64,000 bases of DNA from Faecalibacterium prausnitzii (GCF_003324185.1 NZ_PXUP01000009.1:62001-126000); one strand, 5' to 3'; counted from the stretch's first letter, positions 1 through 8,162 are shown. Numbers and translations: made by a program. The notes: a model not told the origin generated them from the letters alone.

Positions 1-189
1 TACGCCAACTGCTTTGTACCCTACCTGACCGCCAACTACGCTGACATCGACGTGGTGGACTTCCGCAACTACAACTACGGCTTGGATCAGCTGATCGCCG
101 ATAACGGCTACGACCAGATCCTTGTGCTGTATAACTTTGACAGCTTCAAGAGCGACCCCTACCTCTACCGCGTCGGGGTACAGGGGTAA
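1..189 (+). CDS. C-terminal end of a DHHW-family protein (partial)
   Basis: An open frame runs in from the left edge and stops at TAA 187-189, giving the last 62 residues of a protein. The visible part reads as a beta-alpha-beta tail with 'VDFRNYN' and 'ILVLYNFDSF', which resembles the C-terminus of DHHW proteins, an AlgX/SGNH-hydrolase-like family found near cell-surface polysaccharide genes in Firmicutes. The catalytic part lies outside the window, so this family call rests on the tail only. The 220 bp after the stop hold only the promoter of the next gene. Confidence 0.55.
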   Translation, partial: YANCFVPYLTANYADIDVVDFRNYNYGLDQLIADNGYDQILVLYNFDSFKSDPYLYRVGVQG

Positions 190-286
190 ACAGCCAAAAG
201 CCTAAATTATTGCAGTCTATTTTCACAAATTTATAGCCGCAATTTCATGCGTCCCGCCAGTTTTTGCACAGATGTGCCAAAACCCC

Positions 287-315
287 TTGATAAAATCCGA
301 CCACTGTTGTAGAAT
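287..315 (+). promoter_or_regulatory. Sigma-A promoter of the MAM-like gene pair
   Basis: A -35 box TTGATA (287-292) and a -10 box TAGAAT (310-315) are separated by exactly 17 bp. The predicted transcript starts near 322 and leaves a leader of about 90 nt before the first MAM-like start codon. Confidence 0.65.
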
Positions 316-412
316 GGTCATATAGAGAACAATGCTCTATCGGCAATTGGGTATAGACGCCGGGGGATCGGGATGCAATGCGGCATTTCCCTTTGACAAA
401 GGAGTATTGAAG

Positions 413-766
413 ATGAAAAAGATGAATTATCCCGCAGATTATGCGGTACTTTCCAACGAAGAAATGACCTATACCACCGGCGGCGGCGCAGTGGATGATG
501 CTGCCAGTCTCGCCACTACTGCCGCAACGGTCGTAGGTGCTGTGGTGCTGGCCTCCAGCTACATCTGGGGCATCAAGCAGGCACGCACATGGTTGCAGCA
601 GGACGGCAACAAGGACGGCAACTTCTTTACCGTGATGGGCCGCGCCACCGATGCCCTTGCCGCCGATATGGGCAAATCCGCCGGCAACTTTGTGCGGGAT
701 GCCGTTTCCACCACCATGGTGGTGGCGCTGGCTCCCCTGAGCGCCGTTCTGCTGATCGTGCGCTGA
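413..766 (+). CDS. MAM-like small protein 1 with double-glycine-type leader
   Basis: A 117-residue protein. I start it at ATG 413, which has AAAGGAG 9 nt upstream, rather than at an upstream in-frame ATG without a ribosome site. The N-terminus 'NYPADYAVLSNEEMTY' followed by TTGGG matches the leader I recall for MAM of F. prausnitzii (MMMPA-Y-V...EMTY..GG). A Gly-Gly leader of this kind is typically cut by a peptidase-containing ABC exporter, so the mature part probably begins after residue 25. That part has a hydrophobic alanine/valine segment, the motif DALAADMGKSAGNFVRD, and a hydrophobic C-terminus, so it may sit in or cross membranes. It shares leader and motif with the next gene; the rest has diverged. 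Function is unknown. Confidence 0.8.
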   Translation: MKKMNYPADYAVLSNEEMTYTTGGGAVDDAASLATTAATVVGAVVLASSYIWGIKQARTWLQQDGNKDGNFFTVMGRATDALAADMGKSAGNFVRDAVSTTMVVALAPLSAVLLIVR

Positions 767-781
767 CCTTTTTAATCAGAT

Positions 782-811
782 AAAACGGTGCTTTTTTGGA
801 TGCACCGTTTT
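782..811 (+). terminator. Hairpin between the two MAM-like genes
   Basis: AAAACGGTGC (782-791) pairs perfectly with GCACCGTTTT (802-811) across a 10-nt T-rich loop. Only a short T tract follows. It could be a leaky terminator setting the ratio of the two MAM-like transcripts, or a processing site; no second promoter is obvious between the genes. Confidence 0.5.
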
Positions 812-841
812 GGATAGCTTTGTTTCAAAAGGAGTGTTATT

Positions 842-1171
842 ATGGAAAAAATGATGATGCCCGCGTACTACAATGTACTGTCCACTGAGGAAATGACCTA
901 CACCGAAGGCGGCGCCAATGCTACCATGTCTGAGGCTCTGCTGTGCTGGCTGATTCCCCCGTACGGCTGGTTCAAGGGTCTGACCGCTGTCCGCAATTAC
1001 CGCCGTAAGAACCCCAACACTTGGACTGAGACCGGTCTGGATGCTCTGACTGCCGATATGGAGAAGAGCACTGCCAACGCCATCCGTGACATCGCCTGCA
1101 CCGCTTACATGATCAGCTCCACCGCTACCGGTGTCGGCCTGATCATCAATGCAGCAGTCATCCTGCTCTGA
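842..1171 (+). CDS. MAM-like small protein 2 with double-glycine-type leader
   Basis: A 109-residue protein starting at ATG 842, with AAAAGGAG 7 nt upstream. Its N-terminus MEKMMMPAYYNVLSTEEM continues TYTEGGA, and is even closer than its neighbour to the MAM leader as I recall it (MMMPA...EMTY..GGA). The body holds DALTADMEKSTANAIRD, aligned with the DALAADM motif of the upstream paralogue, and ends in a hydrophobic helix. The two genes are 75 bp apart and probably one transcript. Export by a Gly-Gly-cleaving ABC transporter is inferred from the leader; no such transporter is in this window. Confidence 0.82.
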   Translation: MEKMMMPAYYNVLSTEEMTYTEGGANATMSEALLCWLIPPYGWFKGLTAVRNYRRKNPNTWTETGLDALTADMEKSTANAIRDIACTAYMISSTATGVGLIINAAVILL

Positions 1172-1221
1172 TCCATCTTATCTCATAAGACCGGCTCGGA
1201 GTACACCAAAGAACAAAGCAG

Positions 1222-1262
1222 GCGGAGGCGCTGCCCGAAAGGGCAGCGCCTCCGCTGTTTTT
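1222..1262. terminator. Strong terminator after the MAM-like genes
   Basis: A 15-bp perfect GC-rich stem (1222-1236 with 1241-1255) closed by a GAAA tetraloop is followed by TGTTTTT. It ends the MAM-like transcript and lies just before the convergent toxin gene. Confidence 0.85.
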
Positions 1263-1266
1263 ATGC

Positions 1267-1623
1267 TCATTCTTCCGGCAAAGAATCCTCTTCCAAAGGT
1301 TCTTCCCTTGTTTTATCAAACAACACGCTCAGATAGTCCCTGCGGCCATAGAGTACACGGTCGACCGTGACCACCGATTTTCCGGTATGGTAAAAAATCA
1401 AATAGTTCTCGCATACAAGGAACCGTTCTTCTCCTATTACTTCCGATATGGATGAAAGCAGCATTCCGCTCTCCGCAAAATCTTCCAGCTGATCTACTCT
1501 GTCCATGATTTTATTGACAAGTCTTTCCGCCGCCTGCTGATTTTGCAGATCAAGTGCAATATAATCCCAGATCGAATCCAAATCACAGCGTGCCTCGTCT
1601 GTGTATAAGATCTTATTTTTCAT
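1267..1623 (-). CDS. RelE/ParE-family toxin
   Basis: About 118 residues with the RelE/ParE fold pattern: N-terminal 'KILYTDEARCDL', a pair of helices, then strand blocks with 'ERFLVCENYLIFY' and 'VDRVLYGRRDY'. The last resembles the C-terminal R-x-x-Y strand of ParE-type toxins. Family members either inhibit gyrase or cleave ribosome-bound mRNA; the sequence does not tell which. I use ATG 1623, which overlaps the antitoxin stop by 11 bp; a GTG at 1635 is the alternative. The overlap with an upstream antitoxin is typical of a type II operon. The C-terminus is extended and acidic. Confidence 0.8.
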   Translation of the reverse strand: MKNKILYTDEARCDLDSIWDYIALDLQNQQAAERLVNKIMDRVDQLEDFAESGMLLSSISEVIGEERFLVCENYLIFYHTGKSVVTVDRVLYGRRDYLSVLFDKTREEPLEEDSLPEE

Positions 1624-1873
1624 TTGCTCTTGCACGGAAATGCGCCCTCATTTCTTCACTGGTCAGACAGCCTTTCTCTTCCCCGGAGCGGCGACCTTTT
1701 GCGATCTCACTCATCAGACGGATCGTTGCCTGTGCTTTCTCATAATCACGCAGTTCCACAATGGCATATTTTCCGCGGCCGTTCTTGGTCAGAAAGACCG
1801 GCGAGCCTTCCTCCACATCCCGCAATACCTCGTTATAATTTCGCAAATCAGAGATCGGTTTAATATTCGGCAT
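1613..1873 (-). CDS. Phd/YefM-family antitoxin
   Basis: An 86-residue protein that starts at ATG 1873 behind AAAGGAG. It begins MPNIKPISDLRNYNEV and contains 'VFLTKNGRGKYAIVEL', the typical Phd/YefM DNA-binding fold, followed by a charged C-terminal segment that would wrap the toxin. It should neutralise the downstream ParE-like toxin and repress its own promoter (1896-1924). A longer in-frame start at 1948 is rejected because it would begin upstream of the promoter and has no ribosome site. Confidence 0.85.
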   Translation of the reverse strand: MPNIKPISDLRNYNEVLRDVEEGSPVFLTKNGRGKYAIVELRDYEKAQATIRLMSEIAKGRRSGEEKGCLTSEEMRAHFRARANEK

Positions 1874-1895
1874 ATTATCCACTCCTTTCAGTTTT

Positions 1896-1924
1896 AGTAT
1901 AACGCATCTTGTTGTAAAATTCAA
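1896..1924 (-). promoter_or_regulatory. Promoter of the toxin-antitoxin operon
   Basis: On the minus strand TTGAAT (1919-1924) and TATACT (1896-1901) are separated by 17 bp and lie just upstream of the antitoxin ribosome site. Confidence 0.7.
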
Positions 1925-1948
1925 CGTAAAATTTGCAGCAAAAAACAA

Positions 1949-1988
1949 AAATCCCCTGAACTGCTGTTCCCGGCAGCTCAGGGGATTT
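1949..1988 (-). terminator. Terminator of the hrcA-grpE-dnaK-dnaJ operon
   Basis: AAATCCCCTGA (1949-1959) pairs with TCAGGGGATTT (1978-1988) around an inner CTGC/GCAG stem. Read on the minus strand, a T-rich tract follows. It sits 6 bp after the dnaJ stop codon. Confidence 0.75.
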
Positions 1989-1994
1989 CATACC

Positions 1995-3167
1995 TTATGC
2001 GTTGAACATATCCTTCAGCTTTTTGAAGAAGCCCTTACGCTTTTCGTAGTTTTCTTCTTTCAGCGTGCCCTCAAATTTTTTCAGGGCATCGCGCTGCGCC
2101 TTGTTCAGCTTTTTGGGGATCTCCACCTCGCACTTGACGTACATATCGCCGCGGCCACGGCCGTTCAGGTACTGGATACCCTTGCCGCGCAGGCGGAAGG
2201 TGGTGCCGCTCTGGGTGCCCTCGGGCACGGTGTACTCCACCTTGCCGTCAATGGAGGGCACGGTGACGCTGTCGCCCAGCACAGCCTGACTGTAAGTGAT
2301 GGGCACGGTGACCCACACATCGTAGCCATCGCGCTGGAACACCTCGCTGGGGCGCACGGTGACCATGACGATGACGTCACCGGCGGGACCGCCGTTGGTA
2401 CCGGCATCGCCCATGCCGCGCAGTGCAAAGCTCTGGTCGTCGTCGATGCCCATGGGGATGGACACCTCCAGCGTCTTTTTGGTAGCCACCTTGCCGCTGC
2501 CGTGGCAGACCTTGCAGGGGTTCTTTACCAGCTTGCCCTTGCCGCCGCAGCGGGAGCAGGGCTGCTGGGTCTGCATCACGCCAAAGGGGGTGCGCTGCTG
2601 GCGGATGACAAAGCCGCGTCCGCCGCAGTCCGGGCAGGTCTCGGGGCTGGTACCGGCGGCGCAGCCGGAGCCGTGGCACTCAGTACACTCCTGCTGGCGG
2701 GTGATGGTAATGTTCTTCTTGCAGCCGTGCACGGCCTCGTCAAAACTCAGGGTGATGCGCACCCGGATGTCCTGACCCTTGCGGGGGGCGTTGGGGTTTG
2801 CCTGACGGGACGAGCCGCCGAAGCCGCCAAAGCCGCCGCCGAAGATATCGCCAAAAATGTCGCCCAAGTCCACACCGTCGCCGCCAAAACCGCTAAAGCC
2901 GCCGGGGCCGCCGCCGTTCTGTGCTGCATAAGTGGGGTCAACACCGGCAAAGCCGTACTGGTCGTACAGCTGGCGCTTTTTCGGGTCCGAAAGCACCTCG
3001 TTTGCCTCGTTGATCTCCTTGAACTTTGCCTCGGCGTCCTTATCGCCGGGGTTATAGTCCGGGTGGTACTTCATGGCAAGCTTGCGGTATGCCTTTTTGA
3101 TCTCGGCATCGCTTGCGCCCTTGGATACCCCCAGCACTTCGTAATAATCACGCTTTTCCTGTGCCAT
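1995..3167 (-). CDS. dnaJ: Chaperone protein DnaJ
   Basis: A 390-residue Hsp40 co-chaperone that stimulates the DnaK ATPase and delivers unfolded clients in the cytoplasm. Domain order is canonical: J domain (about 1-70, HPD in '[10 protein letters not shown]'), a Gly/Phe-rich linker (about 75-130), a zinc domain with four CxxCxGxG repeats ([32 protein letters not shown]), and a C-terminal substrate-binding region. ATG 3167 is chosen because GAGAGGTG lies 7 nt upstream; the in-frame GTG two codons earlier fits less well. It is the last gene of the heat-shock operon, separated from dnaK by about 280 bp. Confidence 0.97.
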   Translation of the reverse strand: MAQEKRDYYEVLGVSKGASDAEIKKAYRKLAMKYHPDYNPGDKDAEAKFKEINEANEVLSDPKKRQLYDQYGFAGVDPTYAAQNGGGPGGFSGFGGDGVDLGDIFGDIFGGGFGGFGGSSRQANPNAPRKGQDIRVRITLSFDEAVHGCKKNITITRQQECTECHGSGCAAGTSPETCPDCGGRGFVIRQQRTPFGVMQTQQPCSRCGGKGKLVKNPCKVCHGSGKVATKKTLEVSIPMGIDDDQSFALRGMGDAGTNGGPAGDVIVMVTVRPSEVFQRDGYDVWVTVPITYSQAVLGDSVTVPSIDGKVEYTVPEGTQSGTTFRLRGKGIQYLNGRGRGDMYVKCEVEIPKKLNKAQRDALKKFEGTLKEENYEKRKGFFKKLKDMFNA

Positions 3168-3264
3168 ATCCACTCACCTCTCCGGGAACGCCCTCCCCGG
3201 GTAACGCCCCGGTCGGTTCCTCCTGTTCAAAAGCTCCCGCTTCGGTCTTTCGCAGCTGTTGTCT

Positions 3265-3335
3265 GCGCCCTCATCCGTCATGCCGCTTCGCGTCATGCCA
3301 CCTTCCCCCGTCCGGGGGAAGGCTTTTGCGGCAGC
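3265..3335. repeat. Partial dispersed GGGG-type repeat in the dnaK-dnaJ spacer
   Basis: Read on the minus strand, this stretch has CCTTCCCCC, then GGGGGAAGGTGGCATGACG and a second GCATGACGGATG unit. It matches the right half of the element at 7204-7350 (GGGGAAGGTGGCACGGCG and GTGACGGAAGGGG). It appears to be a decayed fragment of the same repeat. The 3168-3450 spacer has no gene. Confidence 0.5.
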
Positions 3336-3365
3336 GAGAACTCTTTTACTTATAAACCAGCAAGA

Positions 3366-3395
3366 GCCGCTCCGGCCTAAACCGGAGCGGCTTTT
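3366..3395. terminator. Hairpin between dnaK and dnaJ
   Basis: GCCGCTCCGG (3366-3375) pairs with CCGGAGCGGC (3382-3391); TTTT follows on the plus strand, with only TCTTG on the minus strand. It may partly terminate or stabilise the dnaK message and so lower dnaJ expression. Confidence 0.5.
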
Positions 3396-3450
3396 GCTCT
3401 ATTGCGCGTGTGCCCGCCGGTTTGGCCGGACACAGCGCTTTGTGTCAAAC

Positions 3451-5277
3451 TTAGACTTCCTTGAAGTCGGCATCCACAACGCCATCATCGTTGGGCTTTT
3501 CGTTGGTTGCGCCTGCGTCAGCACCGGGCTGTGCACCGGCGGCCTGCTGTGCGGCAGCGGCTGCCTGATACATCTTCTCGAACACCTGGCTCAGGGCTTC
3601 CTGCTTTGCCTTGATGTCGTCCACGTTGCCGGACTGGACAGCGGTCTTCAGGTCAGCAAGCTTTGCCTCGGCATCGCTCTTCACGTCTGCGGGCAGCTTG
3701 TCGCCGTTCTCCTTCAGCATCTTCTCGGTCTGGAACACCATCTGGTCGGCACCGTTGCGGATATCGACCTCTTCACGCTTCTTCTTATCGTCGGCAGCAA
3801 ACTGCTCAGCTTCCTTCACAGCCTTGTCGATGTCCTCCTTGGACATATTGGTGGAAGCGGTGATGGTGATGTTCTGCTCCTTGCCGGTGCCCAGATCCTT
3901 AGCGCTGACCTTCACAATGCCGTTGGCATCGATATCGAAGGTAACTTCGATCTGAGGCACGCCACGGGGAGCCGGAGCAATGCCGTCCAGATGGAACACA
4001 CCCAGACTCTTGTTGTCGCGGGCAAACTCACGCTCGCCCTGCAGCACGTTGACCTCAACAGAGGGCTGGTTATCGGCTGCGGTGGAGAACACCTGGCTCT
4101 TGTGGGTGGGGATGGTGGTGTTGCGGTCGATGATCTTGGTGCACACGCCGCCCAGAGTCTCAATGCCGAGGCTCAGCGGGGTGACATCCAGCAGCAGCAG
4201 ACCCTTCTTCTCGCCGTTCAGAACGCCGCCCTGAATAGCAGCACCGACAGCCACGCACTCATCGGGGTTGATGCCCTTGAAGGGCTCGCAGTTCAGTTCC
4301 TTCTTCACGGCATCGTAGACAGCGGGGATACGAGTGGAACCACCGACCATCAGGACCTTCTTCAGGTCGGAAGCGCGCAGACCTGCATCCTGCAGAGCCT
4401 TGCGCACGGGGGTCATGGTGCGATCGACCAGATCAGCGGTCAGCTCGTTGAACTTTGCGCGGGTCAGGGTCATATCCAAGTGCTTGGGGCCGGTAGCATC
4501 AGCGGTGATGAAGGGCAGGTTGATCTGGCTGCTCATTGCGCTGGACAGCTCGATCTTAGCCTTCTCGGCAGCTTCCTTCAGGCGCTGTGCAGCCATCTTG
4601 TCCTTGCGCAGGTCGATGCCGTTCTCGGTCTGGAAAGCGTCTGCCATCCAGTCGATGATGCGCTGGTCGAAGTCATCGCCGCCCAGATGGGTATCGCCGT
4701 TGGTGGCCAGAACCTCGGTAACGCCGTCGCCCATCTCGATGATGGACACATCGAAGGTGCCGCCGCCCAGATCGTAGACCATGATCTTCTGGTCGTCCTC
4801 TTTATCCACACCGTAAGCCAGAGCAGCTGCGGTGGGCTCGTTGATGATACGGCGGACGTTCAGGCCTGCAATAGTGCCTGCGTCCTTGGTTGCCTGACGC
4901 TGGCTGTCGTTGAAGTAGGCAGGCACAGTGATGACAGCCTCGGTGACGGTCTCGCCCAGATAAGCCTCGGCGTCAGCCTTCAGCTTCTGCAGGATCATAG
5001 CGCTGACCTGCTGGGGAGTGTACTCCTTGCCGTTCAGGGTCACCTTGTGGTCGGTGCCCATCTGACGCTTGATGGAAGAAACGGTGTTGTCGGGGTTGGT
5101 GATAGCCTGACGCTTTGCAACCTGACCTACCAGACGGTCGCCGGTCTTGGTGAAGCCGACAACGGACGGGGTGGTGCGGGCACCCTCAGAGTTGGCGATA
5201 ACAACAGGCTCGCCGCCCTCCATAACAGCCACGCAGCTGTTGGTAGTACCAAGGTCGATACCAATAATCTTACTCAT
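3451..5277 (-). CDS. dnaK: Chaperone protein DnaK (Hsp70)
   Basis: A 608-residue ATP-dependent chaperone of full length. The nucleotide-binding domain begins '[16 protein letters not shown]' and contains the phosphate loop [13 protein letters not shown] and the [10 protein letters not shown] motif. The peptide-binding beta domain and helical lid follow, then an Ala/Gln/Gly-rich tail ending DADFKEV. It works with GrpE (nucleotide exchange) and DnaJ. It lies 101 bp after grpE, with a possible extra promoter in the gap. Confidence 0.98.
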   Translation of the reverse strand: MSKIIGIDLGTTNSCVAVMEGGEPVVIANSEGARTTPSVVGFTKTGDRLVGQVAKRQAITNPDNTVSSIKRQMGTDHKVTLNGKEYTPQQVSAMILQKLKADAEAYLGETVTEAVITVPAYFNDSQRQATKDAGTIAGLNVRRIINEPTAAALAYGVDKEDDQKIMVYDLGGGTFDVSIIEMGDGVTEVLATNGDTHLGGDDFDQRIIDWMADAFQTENGIDLRKDKMAAQRLKEAAEKAKIELSSAMSSQINLPFITADATGPKHLDMTLTRAKFNELTADLVDRTMTPVRKALQDAGLRASDLKKVLMVGGSTRIPAVYDAVKKELNCEPFKGINPDECVAVGAAIQGGVLNGEKKGLLLLDVTPLSLGIETLGGVCTKIIDRNTTIPTHKSQVFSTAADNQPSVEVNVLQGEREFARDNKSLGVFHLDGIAPAPRGVPQIEVTFDIDANGIVKVSAKDLGTGKEQNITITASTNMSKEDIDKAVKEAEQFAADDKKKREEVDIRNGADQMVFQTEKMLKENGDKLPADVKSDAEAKLADLKTAVQSGNVDDIKAKQEALSQVFEKMYQAAAAAQQAAGAQPGADAGATNEKPNDDGVVDADFKEV

Positions 5278-5309
5278 AATGAAGTCTCCTCTCGAAAGAA
5301 CAAATCTTG

Positions 5310-5336
5310 TTTATATGATGCTTATGATGATGTCAA
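5310..5336 (-). promoter_or_regulatory. Possible secondary promoter upstream of dnaK
   Basis: On the minus strand TTGACA (5331-5336) is followed after 15 bp by TATAAA (5310-5315) in the grpE-dnaK gap. The spacing is short and no CIRCE is present here, so this would be a constitutive booster if used. A small hairpin (CTCCC-TTGC-GGGAG) lies just upstream. Confidence 0.4.
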
Positions 5337-5378
5337 GCGGATGTTATTGCAAACTCCCTTGCGGGAGGTTCGGCTTAT

Positions 5379-5996
5379 TTATTCGGCCACCACAACGGTT
5401 GCATGGCGGATGATCTTGTCACCCAGCTTGTAACCCTTCTGGAAAACGGTGACCACCGTGCCGCTCTCCTGCCCGTCCGGGGCGGGGATCTGCTGCACAG
5501 CATTCATAAAGTTGGGGTCAAAGGGCTTGCCCAGCACCTCGATCTCCTCCACATGGAGGGCTTCCAGTGCCTTTGCCGCCTTATCCAGCGTCATGACCAC
5601 GCCCTTTTTGTAATTCTCATCGGTGGTGGGGGCGTTGGCAGCCATATCCAGCGTATCCAGAATGGGGATGATCTTTTCCACTGCATGGGAAACACCGTCG
5701 CCAAACTTCTGGTCGGCCTCGCGGGTGGAGCGCTTACGGTAGTTGTCGTACTCGGCAGCCATGCGCAGCAGCTGATCCTTAGCCTGTGCAGCGTTCTTTT
5801 CCGCTGCATCCAGCTTTGCCTTAACGGCTTCCATCTCCCGGGCCTTCTTGTTGAACCAGCCGCCGTCCTTCTTCTTGTCCTCTTCGGTGGCAGCTTCGGC
5901 AGCAGCCTGTTCGGGCGCTGCGGCAGCGGTCTTTTCCTCGGGGGCAGTCTCCGGCTGCTCGTTCTCGGGCACCGTGTTCTTTGCTTCTTCGCTCAT
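5379..5996 (-). CDS. grpE: Nucleotide exchange factor GrpE
   Basis: A 205-residue protein that releases ADP from DnaK. The first 45 or so residues are an acidic Ala/Glu-rich disordered tail. A long helical dimerisation region follows, containing 'RMAAEYDNYRKRSTRE', then the beta-domain signature near the C-terminus ('VVTVFQKGYKLGDKIIR'). The ATG overlaps the hrcA stop codon (ATGA), so the two are translationally coupled. Confidence 0.96.
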   Translation of the reverse strand: MSEEAKNTVPENEQPETAPEEKTAAAAPEQAAAEAATEEDKKKDGGWFNKKAREMEAVKAKLDAAEKNAAQAKDQLLRMAAEYDNYRKRSTREADQKFGDGVSHAVEKIIPILDTLDMAANAPTTDENYKKGVVMTLDKAAKALEALHVEEIEVLGKPFDPNFMNAVQQIPAPDGQESGTVVTVFQKGYKLGDKIIRHATVVVAE

Positions 5997-7066
5997 TCCA
6001 GATCCTCCTTATAGATCACAGTCCGCCGTGGTACGGCAGCCTGCGGGGTGTCTTTTCGTTTGCCGCTCATGCCCTCGCCCAGCTGGTCTGCAAACTCGTG
6101 CAGCAGGGGCATCAGCTTCTGGAAGGGCATCCGGGTGGGGCCGATCAGGGCAATGGAGCCCCACAGCCCGCCGCCTACCAGATACCGGTCGCTCACGATG
6201 CACAGCCCGGGGATCTGCGGTTCCAGATCCTCGCCCAGCAGCACGCTTTCGCTGCGGTTTTCCGGGGGTGCGATCAGGCTTGCGGCCTGTTCCTCGTCGT
6301 TCAGCAGGGTAAGGATATCACCCACTCTGCCGTCCAGCTGCGGCCAGTCCAGCAGGTACTGCTCGCCGCCCAGAAATACATGGGGCTTTACGCTGTCCTG
6401 CAGAATTGCGGCTGCGGCGCTGACCACCGGCACAAGCTCCGGTGCGATCTGGCTGCACAGCTCGCTGAGCATCCGGGTGGAAAGATCCACCGGTGCCACA
6501 AAGGTAAGGTTGCGGTTGAGCAGCGCCGCAAGGGCGGCTGCATTTTCCCGGGAAAGCCCGGTGCGTACCCGCGCCACCCGGGTGCGGACGTAACCGGCGG
6601 TGGTCACAGCCAGCACAGCGGCTGCGCTGCGGCCCACCTGCACCACCTCGTAATGGGCGATGCACAGATCCTCGGCGCAGGGAGTGCTGACGGCGGCGGT
6701 GCAGCCGCTGATGGCGGCCAGCGCCTTGGCAGCGCCCTGTGCCAGCTTTTCCGGCTCGTGGTCAAGGCTGGCGAACACCGCATCCACCCGGGCGCGGGTA
6801 ACGCGGTCCAGCGGCTGATCATCGGTCAGCAGGTTGTCCAGATAATACCGGTAGCCCTTGGCGCTGGGCACACGCCCTGCGCTGGTGTGGGGCTGCTCCA
6901 GCAGGCCCAGCTTTGTCAGCGCCGCCATCTCGTTGCGCAGCGTTGCGCTGGACACTGCCATGTCAAAGTAGTTTGCCAGCACGCTGCTGCCCACCGGCTC
7001 GCCCTCAAGGCCATACAGCGCCACGATCGCCTGCAAGACCCGTTGCTTGCGTGCATCCATCGTCAT
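5993..7066 (-). CDS. hrcA: Heat-inducible transcription repressor HrcA
   Basis: A 357-residue repressor of class I heat-shock genes. It has an N-terminal winged helix ('SSATLRNEMAALTKLGLLEQ') and a C-terminal GAF-like/dimerisation region. ATG 7066 has AAAAGGAGG 8 nt upstream; the in-frame codon at 7108 lies inside the CIRCE operator and cannot be the start. HrcA binds the CIRCE at 7102-7128, so it represses its own operon; activity depends on the GroE chaperonin in known systems. Confidence 0.96.
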   Translation of the reverse strand: MTMDARKQRVLQAIVALYGLEGEPVGSSVLANYFDMAVSSATLRNEMAALTKLGLLEQPHTSAGRVPSAKGYRYYLDNLLTDDQPLDRVTRARVDAVFASLDHEPEKLAQGAAKALAAISGCTAAVSTPCAEDLCIAHYEVVQVGRSAAAVLAVTTAGYVRTRVARVRTGLSRENAAALAALLNRNLTFVAPVDLSTRMLSELCSQIAPELVPVVSAAAAILQDSVKPHVFLGGEQYLLDWPQLDGRVGDILTLLNDEEQAASLIAPPENRSESVLLGEDLEPQIPGLCIVSDRYLVGGGLWGSIALIGPTRMPFQKLMPLLHEFADQLGEGMSGKRKDTPQAAVPRRTVIYKEDLE

Positions 7067-7101
7067 AGCGCCTGCCTCCTTTTTGTATCGCTTTCGTTTG
7101 T

Positions 7102-7128
7102 TTAGCACTCCTTGTTCCTGAGTGCTAA
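7102..7128 (-). promoter_or_regulatory. CIRCE operator
   Basis: A perfect TTAGCACTC-N9-GAGTGCTAA inverted repeat lies directly downstream of the -10 box of the hrcA promoter. This is the canonical HrcA-binding site. Confidence 0.97.
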
Positions 7129-7132
7129 GACC

Positions 7133-7160
7133 ATTATAATCGTTTTTGCCCTGCTGTCAA
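7133..7160 (-). promoter_or_regulatory. hrcA operon promoter
   Basis: On the minus strand a consensus TTGACA (7155-7160) and TATAAT (7133-7138) are separated by 16 bp. Near-perfect boxes plus CIRCE suggest a strong promoter held off by HrcA. Confidence 0.9.
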
Positions 7161-7203
7161 GCCCTTTGCAAAAATGTTTATAAAGATTCATAATTCTGTC
7201 ATA

Positions 7204-7350
7204 AAGGGGGTTACCCCCTCAGGCGCCCTCCGGCGCCAGCTCCCCCAAGGGGGCGCCTTATGGCTATACCATAAACTTTCCCTCCACAGCAAAAGCCGTC
7301 CCCTTGGGGAAGGTGGCACGGCGAAAGCCGTGACGGAAGGGGTGATCCCC
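7204..7350. repeat. GGGG-ended composite repeat (MITE-like)
   Basis: About 150 bp bounded by GGGGGTTACCCCCTC at the left and, inverted, GGGGGGATCACCCCTTC at the right. Internal hairpins include GGCGCC-CTCC-GGCGCC and GGCACGGCGAAAGCCGTG. Related fragments lie at 3265-3335 and 33826-33875. It has no coding capacity and resembles small non-autonomous elements common in gut Clostridia. Confidence 0.6.
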
Positions 7351-7352
7351 CC

Positions 7353-7459
7353 GTGAAAAAGTAGTTCCGAAACGCCCGCAGGCGTTTCGGAACTACCAAT
7401 AAAAATATTCTTTCCGCTTTTTATGCGCAAAGCAGCGCGGCTCGCATTTAAAATCGTCC
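7353..7459 (+). repeat. Dispersed hairpin element, copy 1
   Basis: Starts with GTGAAAA, then a 16-bp perfect hairpin (7361-7376 with 7381-7396, loop CGCA), an AT-rich block with TTTCCGC, a short GCGC-type inverted repeat and a terminal AAATCGTCC. The same order is found in six other intergenic places in this window. The end is 4 bp from the spoVT stop codon, and the hairpin may also terminate that gene. Confidence 0.75.
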
Positions 7460-7463
7460 CGCC

Positions 7464-8006
7464 TTATTCCTCCATCTGCTTTGCCAGAAAGGCCGCTGCC
7501 ACTGCCACCGCCTTGCACTGGGCGTCCTCCGGGCAGGCGGTGCGGTCCTCGGTCAACAGACCCACCGCGCCGGTCACGTCCCCGCCCGCCAGCACCGGCG
7601 CGGCGCATAGCAGCACCCGGGGTGCGCCCTCGCAGGGCAGCAGGGTCTTTTCCGGGCTGCCCGGGCTCTGGTAGGGCTTGCGGGCTTCCATCAGCTTTTC
7701 CAGCGGCTGGCTGATGCTGCGGTCGGTCAGCTCCCGCCGCCCGCTGCCGCTGACTGCCAGAATGCGGTCCCTGTCGCACACAAAGGCGGTCAGTGCAAAC
7801 TGGCGGCTGAGCACCTCTGCCAGCTGGGCGGCAAGGGTGTTCACCTCGCCCATGGGCGAGTACTTTTTAAAGATCACTTCCCCGTCGCCGGTGGTAAAGA
7901 TCTCCAGCGGGTCGCCCCGCCGGATGCGCTGGGTGCGGCGGATCTCCTTGGGGATCACCACCCTGCCAAGCTCGTCGATGCGGCGCACGATACCGGTTGC
8001 TTTCAT
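7464..8006 (-). CDS. spoVT: SpoVT/AbrB-family transcription regulator with GAF-like domain
   Basis: A 180-residue protein, the length of Bacillus SpoVT. The N-terminal swapped-hairpin DNA-binding domain reads 'GIVRRIDELGRVVIPKEI', almost the family consensus, and the rest is GAF-like. ATG 8006 is preceded by AAGGAGGG. In spore formers SpoVT adjusts late sigma-G genes; Faecalibacterium is not known to sporulate, so here it may serve another purpose or be a remnant that is still intact. It is monocistronic, divergent from the next gene. Confidence 0.88.
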   Translation of the reverse strand: MKATGIVRRIDELGRVVIPKEIRRTQRIRRGDPLEIFTTGDGEVIFKKYSPMGEVNTLAAQLAEVLSRQFALTAFVCDRDRILAVSGSGRRELTDRSISQPLEKLMEARKPYQSPGSPEKTLLPCEGAPRVLLCAAPVLAGGDVTGAVGLLTEDRTACPEDAQCKAVAVAAAFLAKQMEE

Positions 8007-8162
8007 TATTTTGCCCTCCTTGCGGTTTCCTTTGTATGTAGTATCTGTCAGCGGCGGCAAATTATACCGGCAGCACATTTTTTGCTTTGCCCGCCGCATT
8101 GCGTTCCGGGCGGGGTTCTGCTACAATAAATAGGAATAAACCCAAAGAAAGCAGGTGTCCGC

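Noticed and set aside
332-412. Longer N-terminus for the first MAM-like protein
   Set aside because: The ATG at 332 has no ribosome site and would hide the MAM-like leader; AAAGGAG is placed for ATG 413.
3259-5433. 724-codon open frame on the plus strand across dnaK
   Set aside because: It is antisense to a full-length dnaK; long empty frames on the opposite strand are expected in GC-rich genes with strong codon bias. The translation has no recognisable domain.
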